Assembly (NCBI GenBank): GCA_051883395.1
Contig: JBJETQ010000021.1
Location: 1 to 64,000, forward strand
Length of the DNA: 64,000 bases
DNA from: HGM11368 sp051883395
GTDB lineage: Bacteria; Bacillota; Clostridia; Christensenellales; UBA3700
Direction of reading: 5' to 3'
Of this stretch, positions 1-8,059 are shown piece by piece. A model generated the notes under the pieces. That model had not been told where the DNA came from. It did not search any database and saw nothing but the letters and a program-made list of their open reading frames with translations. The translations under genes and the position numbers were made by a program. The stretch's first letter is position 1. Each line of letters opens with the position of its first letter.

Positions 1-1321
1 AAACTCTGTCGATAGCCTTGTTGATACGTTGCAATTCGGCTCTGGACATAGTAGCTTCTTCGGCTGTACGCTGGAAAACGTTTTTGGTCTCGGTAAGAAG
101 TTCCTGATATTGATCGGCTTCTTCGTCTTCTTCCTCTTCTTCTTGCTCTTTCTCTTTTTCTTCTTCTTCATCAGGCGTATGCTCGGCTTCTTCGTCCTGC
201 GGCGTCTGTTCGTCGATAGCGCCCGATTCGTCGATTGCTTCTTCCTGAATTTCCTTTTCGATTTCTTTTTCGACTTCTTTCTGTTCGGGTTCTTCCTTAG
301 GCTCTTCCTTCTTCTCTTCCAGTTCTTTATATTCTTCTTGTTCCGATTCTTTTTCTACGATATCCTTTTCTTCAAGGTTGGACTCGCTGTAAAAGGCGGT
401 GTCTTCAACTTGCCCCTGAATCAGACCTTCCATAAGCATCGAGTTGAGACAAATCATATCGGCGACGCCCGTTTGCAGTTCGTCGTCCATATCCATCTTT
501 TTGACTTCGTTTTCTACGGCAAAGCCAGTCTTGGTGTAACTTTCGATAAACTGCCACAACACAAGAGCTTTTTTGAAGTCAGGGTTTTTGAGAATAACGT
601 TGGTACGTGTAATAGGCGGTCTTACAGGCGCCGAATTGACCATCTGCTTAGCAAAGGCGCTGCCCAAAAAGTCGTTGATAATACGTTGTACTTTTGCAAT
701 ACGCTCTACCACCGTCAAATCTTCGGTCTGCATCTTCTGCACTTCGTCAAAAGGCAACGACGCAATAAGATCCAACTTGTAAAACACACGTGTTTTGCCC
801 GTAAATACCGACGTATCTACGTTGAGTTCCAATACGTGATCGTTGATATACGCCGCTTTGATTGCTTCCAGCCTTCGGGTAACGAATTGGCTGAGATTTT
901 TGAGCAACGTATAGATAAATCTGTTTTCGTATATCTCAAAAGATTCTTCTTTGGTGGTGTTGAGAATTTTGTTAGGAGTAACCATGCCGTCCTTATCCAC
1001 GCTGGAAATAAGGTTGGTATGCTGAGCAAGGTGCTTTACCGATTCGGTAGAAATCGCACGTGCAAGCGAAATATCCACGATATCTTCTTCTATAACGATG
1101 TGTTTACGTGGGTTGCGGACGATATTGTCAAGGTGTGGCAACGTAGCCTCAATAATCTCGACCCAATCCAGGTCAAAAGACTTGTTGCGGTGCTTGGTAT
1201 TGAGCTTGATGACAGGCTTGGCAGCCTTCAACTTTTTCTTAAACGACACGTAAAAATCGTCAGATGCCAGCATCTTGTTGACTTTTTCGACGTATTCGTT
1301 ATATCGCTCCCTATCAGTCAT
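1..1321 (-). CDS. DUF2357-like protein, 3' end cut by window
   Basis: About 439 residues are visible before the gene leaves the window, so the C-terminus is unknown. The start at 1321 has a good ribosome site (AAAGGGAG, 7 nt upstream). The first ~300 residues look globular and helical, with YENRFIYTLL at residues 131-140, a pattern I associate with the DUF2357 family that accompanies McrB-like AAA ATPases. Residues ~318-402 are a Glu/Lys-rich acidic stretch, probably a flexible or coiled linker, followed by ordinary helical sequence. It lies last in a minus-strand series behind a TasA-like protein and an AAA ATPase. In relatives of this family a PD-(D/E)XK nuclease domain can lie at the C-terminus; that part is not visible, so nuclease activity cannot be judged. 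The family call is from memory of motif and context. Confidence 0.6.
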   Translation of the reverse strand, partial: MTDRERYNEYVEKVNKMLASDDFYVSFKKKLKAAKPVIKLNTKHRNKSFDLDWVEIIEATLPHLDNIVRNPRKHIVIEEDIVDISLARAISTESVKHLAQHTNLISSVDKDGMVTPNKILNTTKEESFEIYENRFIYTLLKNLSQFVTRRLEAIKAAYINDHVLELNVDTSVFTGKTRVFYKLDLIASLPFDEVQKMQTEDLTVVERIAKVQRIINDFLGSAFAKQMVNSAPVRPPITRTNVILKNPDFKKALVLWQFIESYTKTGFAVENEVKKMDMDDELQTGVADMICLNSMLMEGLIQGQVEDTAFYSESNLEEKDIVEKESEQEEYKELEEKKEEPKEEPEQKEVEKEIEKEIQEEAIDESGAIDEQTPQDEEAEHTPDEEEEKEKEQEEEEEDEEADQYQELLTETKNVFQRTAEEATMSRAELQRINKAIDRV

Positions 1322-1405
1322 TTTACACTCCCTTTCTTTGTCGCTCGCCTTCACTTTGACTCGATTGCATTACTATCTACTATCTTCGTTTTGTGCAATT
1401 TCAAA

Positions 1406-2296
1406 TTATGCCAAAGGGTCAGGCTGACCGTATTCTTCAACGGTAAATTCGATTTCCACGGTGCAATAGCCGCCCAGTATATCGTCCTTGCATTGGGCGT
1501 CGCTACCTTCCAGCCACATAATTACCATGTATTTGACCACTTCGCTCGGTCCAAGGTCCTGCCCCTGAATCAAATCTATATGATAATCCCAGCTGCCTTC
1601 AACATAACCCAAAAACGGTTGCGTTTTGTTGCTGGACAACTGAATTGCACCTTCAAAACCGCCCTTGCCTGCGTTGAGCATGGACAATGTTATTGGCTGT
1701 TGCAATTCAAAATCATCGCTATTGTAAGCAATATATTCCGGAGTGTCCGGAGCCTTTGCTTCGGCATAAACCTTTATGTCAGGCTCCTGTCCGTCTCTGT
1801 ACGTAACAACCATTATTCTTATTGCCTTATCTACGTCTTTTGCGGCCTTAGGAAGGGTGATTGCCGTCTTGTATTTCAGGCTCTTGTAGTCCGCCACGTT
1901 TTTGAGAAAAACGGTATATGCTATATAACCGCTAGAACCATGCGGACCTTCCTTGGTGATAGTTTCGCTATCTATCCTTATGTCGCTGTACGTCATTGCC
2001 TCCATTACGTCAGGACCTTTCATGTCGAGCATTGTAGCGGGTTTGGAAAAGTCTGCCGTTTCCGACAGAGCAAGACCTGTGCTATCCTTGTTGATACTGA
2101 TTTTCATAGAGTTGTAGTCAATCAGACTCAAAACGCCCCAGACAGAACCCGTGATGAGCAAAGCAATAAGCAAAAGCAACGCAATCCATTTGGACACGGT
2201 GCGGCGCTTCATTTTTTCTTCAACTGTCTTGTTCCTGATTATGTCCAGTTTCTGTTCGTCGGACAAATCTTTGGTAACGGGTCTTTTCTTAGCCAT
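1406..2296 (-). CDS. membrane-anchored TasA-like protein
   Basis: A 296-residue protein with a basic cytoplasmic start (residues 1-36), one hydrophobic segment (about 37-57) and a beta-rich extracytoplasmic remainder. Near the C-terminus is MWLEGSDAQC followed by GGYC. A related IWLDG motif closes the TasA-like protein at 5954-6907, and I know this ending from SipW/TasA-associated proteins of Clostridia. Unlike a classical SipW substrate it has a 36-residue cytoplasmic tail, so it may stay anchored as a base or minor subunit. A ribosome site (AAGGAAAA) precedes the start. It sits between the AAA ATPase and the DUF2357 gene. The function is inferred; it could be an unrelated anchored beta protein. 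Confidence 0.5.
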   Translation of the reverse strand: MAKKRPVTKDLSDEQKLDIIRNKTVEEKMKRRTVSKWIALLLLIALLITGSVWGVLSLIDYNSMKISINKDSTGLALSETADFSKPATMLDMKGPDVMEAMTYSDIRIDSETITKEGPHGSSGYIAYTVFLKNVADYKSLKYKTAITLPKAAKDVDKAIRIMVVTYRDGQEPDIKVYAEAKAPDTPEYIAYNSDDFELQQPITLSMLNAGKGGFEGAIQLSSNKTQPFLGYVEGSWDYHIDLIQGQDLGPSEVVKYMVIMWLEGSDAQCKDDILGGYCTVEIEFTVEEYGQPDPLA

Positions 2297-2415
2297 TGGT
2301 TTTCCTTTTTTTTGGTTGTTCGCCTTGCTCTCAACAATCAGAACAGAACAAGATCAAAATAGCGGTAAATCTGTCTAAGCGAGCTAGCTGATTGCCGCCT
2401 GACAAAACGTTGCAA

Positions 2416-2447
2416 TGTATATACGTTGCGCTCGCAACGTATATACA
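2416..2447. repeat. perfect 14-bp hairpin between two genes
   Basis: Arms TGTATATACGTTGC and its exact complement flank a four-base loop (GCTC). It lies 11 bp past the stop of the AAA ATPase gene and about 120 bp before the next gene on the minus strand. No T-run follows on either strand, so a simple intrinsic terminator is unlikely. An mRNA processing or stabilising hairpin would fit. Confidence 0.6.
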
Positions 2448-2457
2448 CCGCCAAATA

Positions 2458-3975
2458 TCAGAAGAGTTTCTTCAAGCGTTGCAGATACTCTTTCGATTCC
2501 TGCATGTTTTCTTCTCCAAACAGTTCGGAAAGATACTCAATAAGACCGTCAACTTCGTCTCGAATGTAACCCAAGTTAAGAGATTCGAACTTGCGGAGAA
2601 TTTTGTTACACAATACGTAGTCGATACCGTCTATTTCGGTGCCGCCGCAACCTACGTACACAGGCACGAATTCTTTGAGCTGCTTGACGATACGGTTACC
2701 GAAAGCCAAACGGAAGTGTTCGATTACGTAGTCGTCCAGAATATTGATTTTGTCAATGATTTCCTGACTAACCTTGTGTTCTTCCTGCGCCTTGTGGAAC
2801 AGGTCTTCCAAGTGAGTGTTGCTGATATACAGCTTTTCGGTGAGCGGCGCTTCAAACGGCACACCTTTGGAGTTGATGTTGATAGGAATAGCACGGTCGT
2901 AAACCTTATCTGAAATAGCAAACGTCGAGTCGTCGTTGTTTGCGGTGCCTATAAACCACATGTTTTCAGGGAGAGTAAATCTACCTTTGACGATATGCTT
3001 AGGGTCGTTAGGCCAGCCCGAAGGAACAAGGTCGACTATCCAGTTGGCTCTGGACGGCATTTCGAGAATGGAAAGCATTTCTGCAAAGTAATATTCGACA
3101 CGTGCGATGTTCATTTCGTCGAGAACCGTCAGGTAGATGTTGTGGTTCCACGTTGCTTCGTACATCTTTTTCAAAACTTCGGTTTCGTTAAATCTCTTGG
3201 TAAATTCGTTGAAGTATCCGAACAACTCGGTTCTATCACGCCAGGACGGCTGAACGGAAGCGATGGTGGTCGGATTGTCAAGGAATTGACCTACTGCGTA
3301 CGGCAAGGAAGTTTTACCGGTACCGGATATACCTTGAAGGATAAGAAGTCTTGTCGTTGCAAAACCTGCAAAGAAAAGTCGTATGACACGCTTTTCGTAG
3401 AACAGTCTCATGTTGGCGCAGGCAAAGTTACGGAACCTGTCGCACAATTCTTCCAGAGTGATTTCGTCGTCGTACTCCGGAGCCTGATAATTTTCATAAA
3501 TCTGGTCGATTTCGGTAAGCTTGTAGAAACGGCTCTCGCCTGTACCTTCGCCTTCTTCCTTTTTCTCTCCGCTTTCGCCTTCTTCGTCAAAGTTGTAATC
3601 TGTTTCTCCCACGGCGTTGAGACGCATACCGAGTATTCTGTCTTTTTCCTGAGTGAGTTTGACAATTTGTCTTTTGAGATTATGTATCTCGTCAATAAGA
3701 TCCTGATTGGTAACCTTCATTCTCAATTTGCCCACAATACGGATAATGCCCCATACTACCAACCAAATGACGCCGACAAGTACGATAACGACAAGCAAAG
3801 CGATAAGGATAGCCCCTACCCATTCGCCTGCCGACCAACTTGGGCTATACGTCTTGAAAACGTCAAAATAATCGGGAAAGTTGAACATCTGGAATATTCC
3901 GCCGAATATGCCGACGAATATTGCAGATATACCTTTCCACAAAACTCCTAAAAACGATTTGATAAAATCTAGCAT
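2458..3975 (-). CDS. membrane-anchored McrB/MoxR-type AAA ATPase
   Basis: A 505-residue protein. Order: amphipathic start, transmembrane segment (about 52-80), predicted coiled coil (about 86-115), acidic linker (about 125-147), then an AAA domain with Walker A GISGTGKT (215-222) and Walker B ending in DEMN (286-289), the latter typical of the McrB branch. A sensor-like GTANNDDST lies further on. I chose the start at 3975 rather than the longer frame to 4080 because GGAAG lies just upstream of 3975 and the extra residues run back into the upstream flank. McrB proteins are soluble GTPases that partner a nuclease; the membrane anchor here is unusual and suggests action at the envelope. Neighbours are TasA-like, SipW-like and DUF2357 genes. 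Confidence 0.7.
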   Translation of the reverse strand: MLDFIKSFLGVLWKGISAIFVGIFGGIFQMFNFPDYFDVFKTYSPSWSAGEWVGAILIALLVVIVLVGVIWLVVWGIIRIVGKLRMKVTNQDLIDEIHNLKRQIVKLTQEKDRILGMRLNAVGETDYNFDEEGESGEKKEEGEGTGESRFYKLTEIDQIYENYQAPEYDDEITLEELCDRFRNFACANMRLFYEKRVIRLFFAGFATTRLLILQGISGTGKTSLPYAVGQFLDNPTTIASVQPSWRDRTELFGYFNEFTKRFNETEVLKKMYEATWNHNIYLTVLDEMNIARVEYYFAEMLSILEMPSRANWIVDLVPSGWPNDPKHIVKGRFTLPENMWFIGTANNDDSTFAISDKVYDRAIPININSKGVPFEAPLTEKLYISNTHLEDLFHKAQEEHKVSQEIIDKINILDDYVIEHFRLAFGNRIVKQLKEFVPVYVGCGGTEIDGIDYVLCNKILRKFESLNLGYIRDEVDGLIEYLSELFGEENMQESKEYLQRLKKLF

Positions 3976-4037
3976 AATTTTCTTCCTTTTTGGTTGGCTG
4001 TGAGCCGTGGTGAGAATTTGGTTTTGCTTATTTGTTT

Positions 4038-4209
4038 GAGATTGCCACGTTGCACTCGCAATGACATATCCGATTGTCATTCCGTTGCGTGCATTGGGAA
4101 TCTCCTGCTTATTGTTTTAGATTGCCACGTTACACTCGCAATGACAAGGATATTATCGCAATGACATCTCTGTTGTCATTCCGAGGCTACTTGTAGCCGT
4201 GGGAATCTC
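4038..4209. repeat. palindromic repeat cluster 1
   Basis: At least four units follow one another in alternating type. One type begins GAGATTGCC and ends GCAATGAC (4038-4065, 4119-4145). The other begins GTCATTCC and ends GGGAATCTC (4076-4104, 4175-4209). Each has a short internal inverted repeat, for example GGCTAC/GTAGCC in the last unit. The cluster ends 6 bp from the stop codon of the GIY-YIG gene. The same units occur in three further clusters up to 8.6 kb. Confidence 0.9.
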
Positions 4210-4214
4210 TTTCT

Positions 4215-4508
4215 TTATTTTTCAAACCAACCAATAGATAAATCTACCCTTTGAGGATTGCATTTATTGATTAGTTCTTCTTTTTTTGCTCTGCTCCAAG
4301 ATTTAAGCTGCTTTTCTCTCTCTATCGCAGTTTTTATATCAGTTGTACTCTCATAATGCACCAACTTGTCTACGTTATACCTACTAGTAAAACCTTTTAT
4401 AAGTTTGTTTTTATGTTCGTACACTCTACGTCGCAAGTCATTGGTAACTCCTATATAAAGCACTCTATTGTTCTTGTTACTAAGAATATAAACGTAATAG
4501 TCGTTCAT
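4215..4508 (-). CDS. GIY-YIG domain protein, single-domain
   Basis: A 97-residue protein that is almost entirely a GIY-YIG nuclease fold: YVYILSN (residues 5-11) and YIGVTNDLRRR (18-28), then a conserved Glu in AIEREKQLKSW. This is the YhbQ/UPF0213-like standalone class, whose cellular role is poorly defined. The gene lies exactly between palindromic repeat clusters 1 and 2, with 5 bp and about 25 bp to spare, and interrupts the sipW-AAA gene order. That setting suggests it travels with, or acts on, the repeats, but no transposition activity is established for this family. No strong ribosome site is obvious; the nearest purine run upstream is AAAAGGTG. Confidence 0.85.
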   Translation of the reverse strand: MNDYYVYILSNKNNRVLYIGVTNDLRRRVYEHKNKLIKGFTSRYNVDKLVHYESTTDIKTAIEREKQLKSWSRAKKEELINKCNPQRVDLSIGWFEK

Positions 4509-4533
4509 ACTTGCACCTTTTCTAGTTGTTTGA

Positions 4534-4876
4534 AATTGCCACGTATGGTTTAAGATTGCCGCAGCCTATCGGCTTCGCAATGACATACTCAGTTGTCATT
4601 CCGAGAACACCTGTGTTCGTGGGAATCTCTATCCTTTTTTGTCATTCCGAGCAAGGCACTTTGCCGTGCGTGGGAATCTCCTGCTTATTGTTTTAGATTG
4701 CCACGATGTTTTCAACATCTCGCAATGACGTTGTATGCTGTCATTCCGTTGCTTGCATTTTGCGTTAGCAAAGCCGTTAGGCGTGGGAATCTCGTTCGTT
4801 TTGAGATTGCCACAGCGTGTAAACACGCTTCGCAATGACGTTGTGTATTAGATTGCCACGTTACACTCGCAATGAC
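4534..4876. repeat. palindromic repeat cluster 2
   Basis: This fills the stretch between the GIY-YIG gene and the signal peptidase gene. Units lie at about 4552-4583, 4595-4629, 4641-4680, 4695-4729, 4740-4793, 4803-4839 and 4850-4876, with a remnant at 4534. Two arm types occur: ATTGC/GCAAT and ATTCC/GGAAT. The internal stems differ from unit to unit (GAACAC/GTGTTC, GATGTT/AACATC, AGCGTG/CACGCT) but remain self-complementary. Short open frames across it are artefacts of the repeats. Confidence 0.9.
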
Positions 4877-4892
4877 AAGGATATTGACGTTG

Positions 4893-5828
4893 TTATTTAT
4901 CGTCGTTGTTATTAGCCTGAGATGCCAAATATTCTTCTATCGCTTTGCGCTTTATTTCTTCTTCCTTTGCCTTGCGCTCCTGCTCGGCAAGATATTCGGC
5001 AATGGCTTGCTTTTTGAGCTGCTCTTCTCTTTCCTTGTCGTCTGCAACTTCGGAAGGCGCTTCTGCCGTAGCTTCTACCGTAGTCGTTGCTTTTCCGCTT
5101 ACTCCTGCCATAATCATGGCTTTCAGTTCTTCCATCTCGGCTTTGTGCTTAGCTTCGCTCTCTTCCAGTTCTGCCTTGTGCTTGTCGTCCTTGGCTTTGG
5201 TTACTCCCCTGACTATAACAATAATATTGTATATCAGCAGCAGAGCAAGCGGAGTTACGATAAGTCCAAAGAAGGCTGCCGGTTGTTTGATAAAGGTAAT
5301 GACGCCGCCCAACTTTTCTATCTTGCCTACGTATATGCCTTCTATCTGCGAAAGATACAGATAGTCCTGATAGTTGGCAATATTAGCAGGGTTTTGGTCA
5401 ATATACTGCTGAGCCGCATCACCTTGCGTTACCACGTCGCAATAGCTCCATTCCGGATCGCCTTCCTGGCAAATCTTGACAATTCTGTGCGACTTATAAA
5501 TAACCATTTTCAAACTTGCGTCATATTCCTTGAAAGTAACGATATCCCCTACTTTGAGATTGCTTTTGTCTTCTTCGCTCAACTTTTTGACTAGTATCAG
5601 GTCGTCGATATTAAATGAGTCGGGATTGTCGCCCACCATTGAGTCGGACATAACGGGCATCAGATTGATGATATCGTTGAGCTCCCCTTCCTTGTTTCCC
5701 ATACTCGACGCCAACAAAATGATAGAAAAGACGATACAAGCCACAATGATAAGCACCTGAACGGTAATTATCACTATGTTGAGCGTCTTTTTTGCCTTTG
5801 GGTCAAGCTTTGACTGTTTTGTACTCAT
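4893..5828 (-). CDS. SipW-like signal peptidase I
   Basis: A 311-residue membrane protein of the ER/archaeal type of signal peptidase I, the class that includes Bacillus SipW and processes TasA-type fibre proteins. There is a transmembrane segment at about 17-40, then MSDSM (catalytic Ser about residue 63), SHR (His about 114 replacing the Lys of the bacterial type) and TQGDA (Asp about 137). A second hydrophobic segment lies near 190-210. The C-terminal ~90 residues are a charged helical coiled-coil tail (EELKAMI, then repeated KRKAIEEYLA), which is longer than in SipW and should face the cytoplasm. It lies 125 bp after the TasA-like gene, its likely substrate. Start at 5828 is the only sensible one. 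Confidence 0.8.
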   Translation of the reverse strand: MSTKQSKLDPKAKKTLNIVIITVQVLIIVACIVFSIILLASSMGNKEGELNDIINLMPVMSDSMVGDNPDSFNIDDLILVKKLSEEDKSNLKVGDIVTFKEYDASLKMVIYKSHRIVKICQEGDPEWSYCDVVTQGDAAQQYIDQNPANIANYQDYLYLSQIEGIYVGKIEKLGGVITFIKQPAAFFGLIVTPLALLLIYNIIVIVRGVTKAKDDKHKAELEESEAKHKAEMEELKAMIMAGVSGKATTTVEATAEAPSEVADDKEREEQLKKQAIAEYLAEQERKAKEEEIKRKAIEEYLASQANNNDDK

Positions 5829-5888
5829 ATTTATCCTTAATGTCGATTTATTCAGACTTCGGGTTCATGCGCCCGTCGTCTGCAAAAC

Positions 5889-5914
5889 GCTACTTCTCCC
5901 GCGGGAGAAGTAGC
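5889..5914. promoter_or_regulatory. 26-bp perfect palindrome between tasA-like and sipW-like genes
   Basis: The arms are GCTACTTCTCCCG and its exact complement, with no loop. It lies 39 bp past the stop of the TasA-like gene and 60 bp before the signal peptidase start. The downstream minus strand has only four T in a row, so it would be at best a weak terminator that lowers signal peptidase expression relative to its substrate. A dimeric operator is an alternative. Confidence 0.5.
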
Positions 5915-5953
5915 CGTTAAGACGGTATAACTTAGTTATTTAGATTAGATTGA

Positions 5954-6907
5954 TTAAGCAGCCAAACCTACGCCGATGTTAATGCTTACTTGTTTTGCTG
6001 CCATAGTATCTACTGCTGCGAAACCATCGAGCCAGATAAATGCAGTAATCTCATAAGTATAACCGGTAGTATAGGAGATGTTATTGGTTATGTTTTTGAA
6101 CAAGCCGGTATCTCCACTAGTAATTTTCCATTCGGTATTTGCTGCTTCAGCAACAGCAAGATTAGTTACAACTGTAGTGCTATTTTCAACAAGGTTATCA
6201 GCAGTATCAAGCACACCATCTACAACGGCCTTAGCATCAGGAGTTTTGAGATTTTCACCAGTGCTATCGGTCAAATCGTTGCCATCGTAGTTGTATTGGG
6301 TACCATAAAAAGCGGTAGCACCTTTTGCTCCGGTTTCGTCATAAGAAGTAACAACCAATACAACTTTAGTTGCTCTCATAGCGTCAAGGTCGTTTTGGGA
6401 CAAACCTGGGGTGCTAAGATCGATCGAAATTTTAATATCCTTGGGGTCTTGGATACTAGCCTTAGCAATTTGGAAGGTTTTTGCTACTACTTTCAAGCCA
6501 GAAGTTGTAACATTTGGATCAGTATTTGCAGCATCATCCAAACCATAAGAAGCAAATCCGGAATAAGCAACACCATCGTCCTTGGTTGCAGTGAACCAGT
6601 TGGTATCATTGTTGTAAGTAAAACCAACGGCAGTAGTAGTACCGTGTGCAACGTATGTGCCAACAGTTGCTTTAGGTGCAAATGGTGCCACAGCAGTTTG
6701 GTCGAGCACGATCTCGTCCGTCAAGTCCCAAGTGGAAGCGGTGCTGTTCCAAACTGAAACAAAAATGTCTCTACCTGTTTGGATAGTCATGGTACCTTTA
6801 ATTGTTGAAGACTGGTGTGAAGTAAACCATGCGAAGGTTGCTGTACTAAGAGCTACAACTACTATTACGATCATAGCAATTGTAGTAAGTAACATACTTT
6901 TTTTCAT
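5954..6907 (-). CDS. TasA/camelysin-like secreted fibre protein
   Basis: A 317-residue secreted protein. It starts with a basic-hydrophobic signal (residues 1-28) ending in STATFAWFTSHQ, which fits the SipW-dependent signal pattern (small-Thr-aromatic around the cleavage site). The mature part is beta-rich, Thr/Asp/Ala-rich and poor in Cys, and ends with IWLDG and a short strand, like TasA-family proteins. Those proteins form extracellular fibres in biofilm matrices; that role is inferred here. A strong ribosome site (AAAAGGAG) precedes the start. It is the first gene of the minus-strand series with the signal peptidase behind it. A highly expressed structural protein would fit the strong ribosome site. 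Confidence 0.7.
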   Translation of the reverse strand: MKKSMLLTTIAMIVIVVVALSTATFAWFTSHQSSTIKGTMTIQTGRDIFVSVWNSTASTWDLTDEIVLDQTAVAPFAPKATVGTYVAHGTTTAVGFTYNNDTNWFTATKDDGVAYSGFASYGLDDAANTDPNVTTSGLKVVAKTFQIAKASIQDPKDIKISIDLSTPGLSQNDLDAMRATKVVLVVTSYDETGAKGATAFYGTQYNYDGNDLTDSTGENLKTPDAKAVVDGVLDTADNLVENSTTVVTNLAVAEAANTEWKITSGDTGLFKNITNNISYTTGYTYEITAFIWLDGFAAVDTMAAKQVSINIGVGLAA

Positions 6908-7053
6908 AATTTTTTCTCCTTTTATTTGATTTTTATAACATTTCGACTTTCGCCCACAGGGTCATAAGGCTCTGCTACCGTCTACGGGTTTGGGTCGAGT
7001 TGTTTCGTTGTTGGTCGCACCCAAAGGATTGGATGCGTTTCCTTTCCGTTTCT

Positions 7054-7358
7054 GTCATTCTGAGCAAGGCACTTTGCCGCAGCAAGAAATCTCGGCTATT
7101 GTTTGAGATTGCCACAGCCTATCGGCTTCGCAATGACATTGCTTTTGTCATTCCTTTTGTTGTCATTCCGAGAACACTTGTGTTCGTGGGAATCTCTATC
7201 ATTTTTGTCATTCCGAGTAAGGCACTTTGCCGCTGCGTGGGAATCTCCTTCTTATTGTTTTAGATTGCCACAGCCTATCGGCTTCGCAATGACTTTGTGT
7301 ATTAGATTGCCACGACGTTTTCAACGTCTCGCAATGACAAGGATATTATCGCAATGAC
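7054..7358. repeat. palindromic repeat cluster 3
   Basis: Occupies most of the 462-bp gap between the EAL-like gene and the TasA-like gene. It begins with a diverged unit (GTCATTCTGAGC to GAAATCTC), then a clean GAGATTGCC to GCAATGAC unit at 7105-7137, and alternates both types to 7358. One internal stem, GCC/GGC around TATC, recurs here twice and once in cluster 2, so some units are recent copies of each other. The remaining ~145 bp beside the TasA-like start hold its ribosome site and no feature I can name. Confidence 0.88.
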
Positions 7359-7369
7359 ATTGTGGCTGT

Positions 7370-8059
7370 TTATCCTATCACCACGCCCGTGATGTTTTCC
7401 AGACGTTTCCTAGGTTTGACAATAGACGTGCCTGACAGAGTGTTGATGCCGAGTTGATAGAAGATGTCAAGGTTGTTGTCGTCATTGACGTTGGCTACCG
7501 CCAGCTTGATGTTCTGCGTGTCGGCTATGTGTTTGACCATTGCCAATACGCCCTTATTTGCCTGAGTGTAATATCTGTAATCTAGCAGAAAGTAGCCTGC
7601 CGGATATTTGGTCAACAGCTCGATAGGCGCACGAGCTATGCCTTCTATCATTATCTTGGCGCCCTTGCGGAGCAAAAAGTTGAGCCCCATCATTGCGCCC
7701 TTCTCTCCCATCTTTTCAAGCTGGTAGATGTCAAAACACATTATCAGATTGTCGGCAACGTAGCCGCCGAGCCTTTGAATGTTTTCTTCTTCCAGCAAAC
7801 GGGAGCTGAGTTTGTAGATAAATTGTACTTTGGGAAACTTGACTGCGTCTTTCTGGAACTGGCTGAGCGCAATAAAATTAAGTGCCTCAATACGCTTGCT
7901 TGACTGCGCACCCACAGCGTATTGCCAAGGGTACAACTTGCCAAGCACTTCGTCTTCCAGCACTTGCCATACTTCTACATAGGCAAGAGACGTCGTGCCT
8001 GTGTAAAACGGATTATAGAAATATGTTATCGGTTTGATAGCCGATTTTTTGATAGCCAT
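7370..8059 (-). CDS. degenerate EAL-domain-like protein
   Basis: A 229-residue protein that follows the layout of a c-di-GMP phosphodiesterase EAL domain: substrate-like start, a middle LLDYRYYTQANKG where DDFGTGYSS would be, a late IKLAVANVND where the AEGVET strand would be, and LGINTLSGTSIVKPRKRL resembling the closing QG-Y-KP segment. The EAL signature itself, the metal-binding acids and the catalytic Glu are not present, so hydrolysis is unlikely; it may bind a ligand or serve as a scaffold. The start at 8059 is chosen over 8077 because a GGGGGA ribosome site lies 6 nt before it, inside the longer frame. It is monocistronic with a clear promoter at 8108-8136. Confidence 0.55.
   Translation of the reverse strand: MAIKKSAIKPITYFYNPFYTGTTSLAYVEVWQVLEDEVLGKLYPWQYAVGAQSSKRIEALNFIALSQFQKDAVKFPKVQFIYKLSSRLLEEENIQRLGGYVADNLIMCFDIYQLEKMGEKGAMMGLNFLLRKGAKIMIEGIARAPIELLTKYPAGYFLLDYRYYTQANKGVLAMVKHIADTQNIKLAVANVNDDNNLDIFYQLGINTLSGTSIVKPRKRLENITGVVIG

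Noticed and set aside
29..2362. 777-codon plus-strand frame rich in Phe and Leu
   Set aside because: It is antisense to the Glu/Lys-rich DUF2357-like gene and the TasA-like gene. GAA/GAG codons read backwards give Phe/Leu. No ribosome site, and the minus-strand genes have proper starts.
7000..7357. short frames across the repeat clusters (also at 4593-4838 and 8338-8766)
   Set aside because: They encode the same translated repeat arms (such as SFREHLCSWESLS) in several places and are artefacts of the palindromic repeats.
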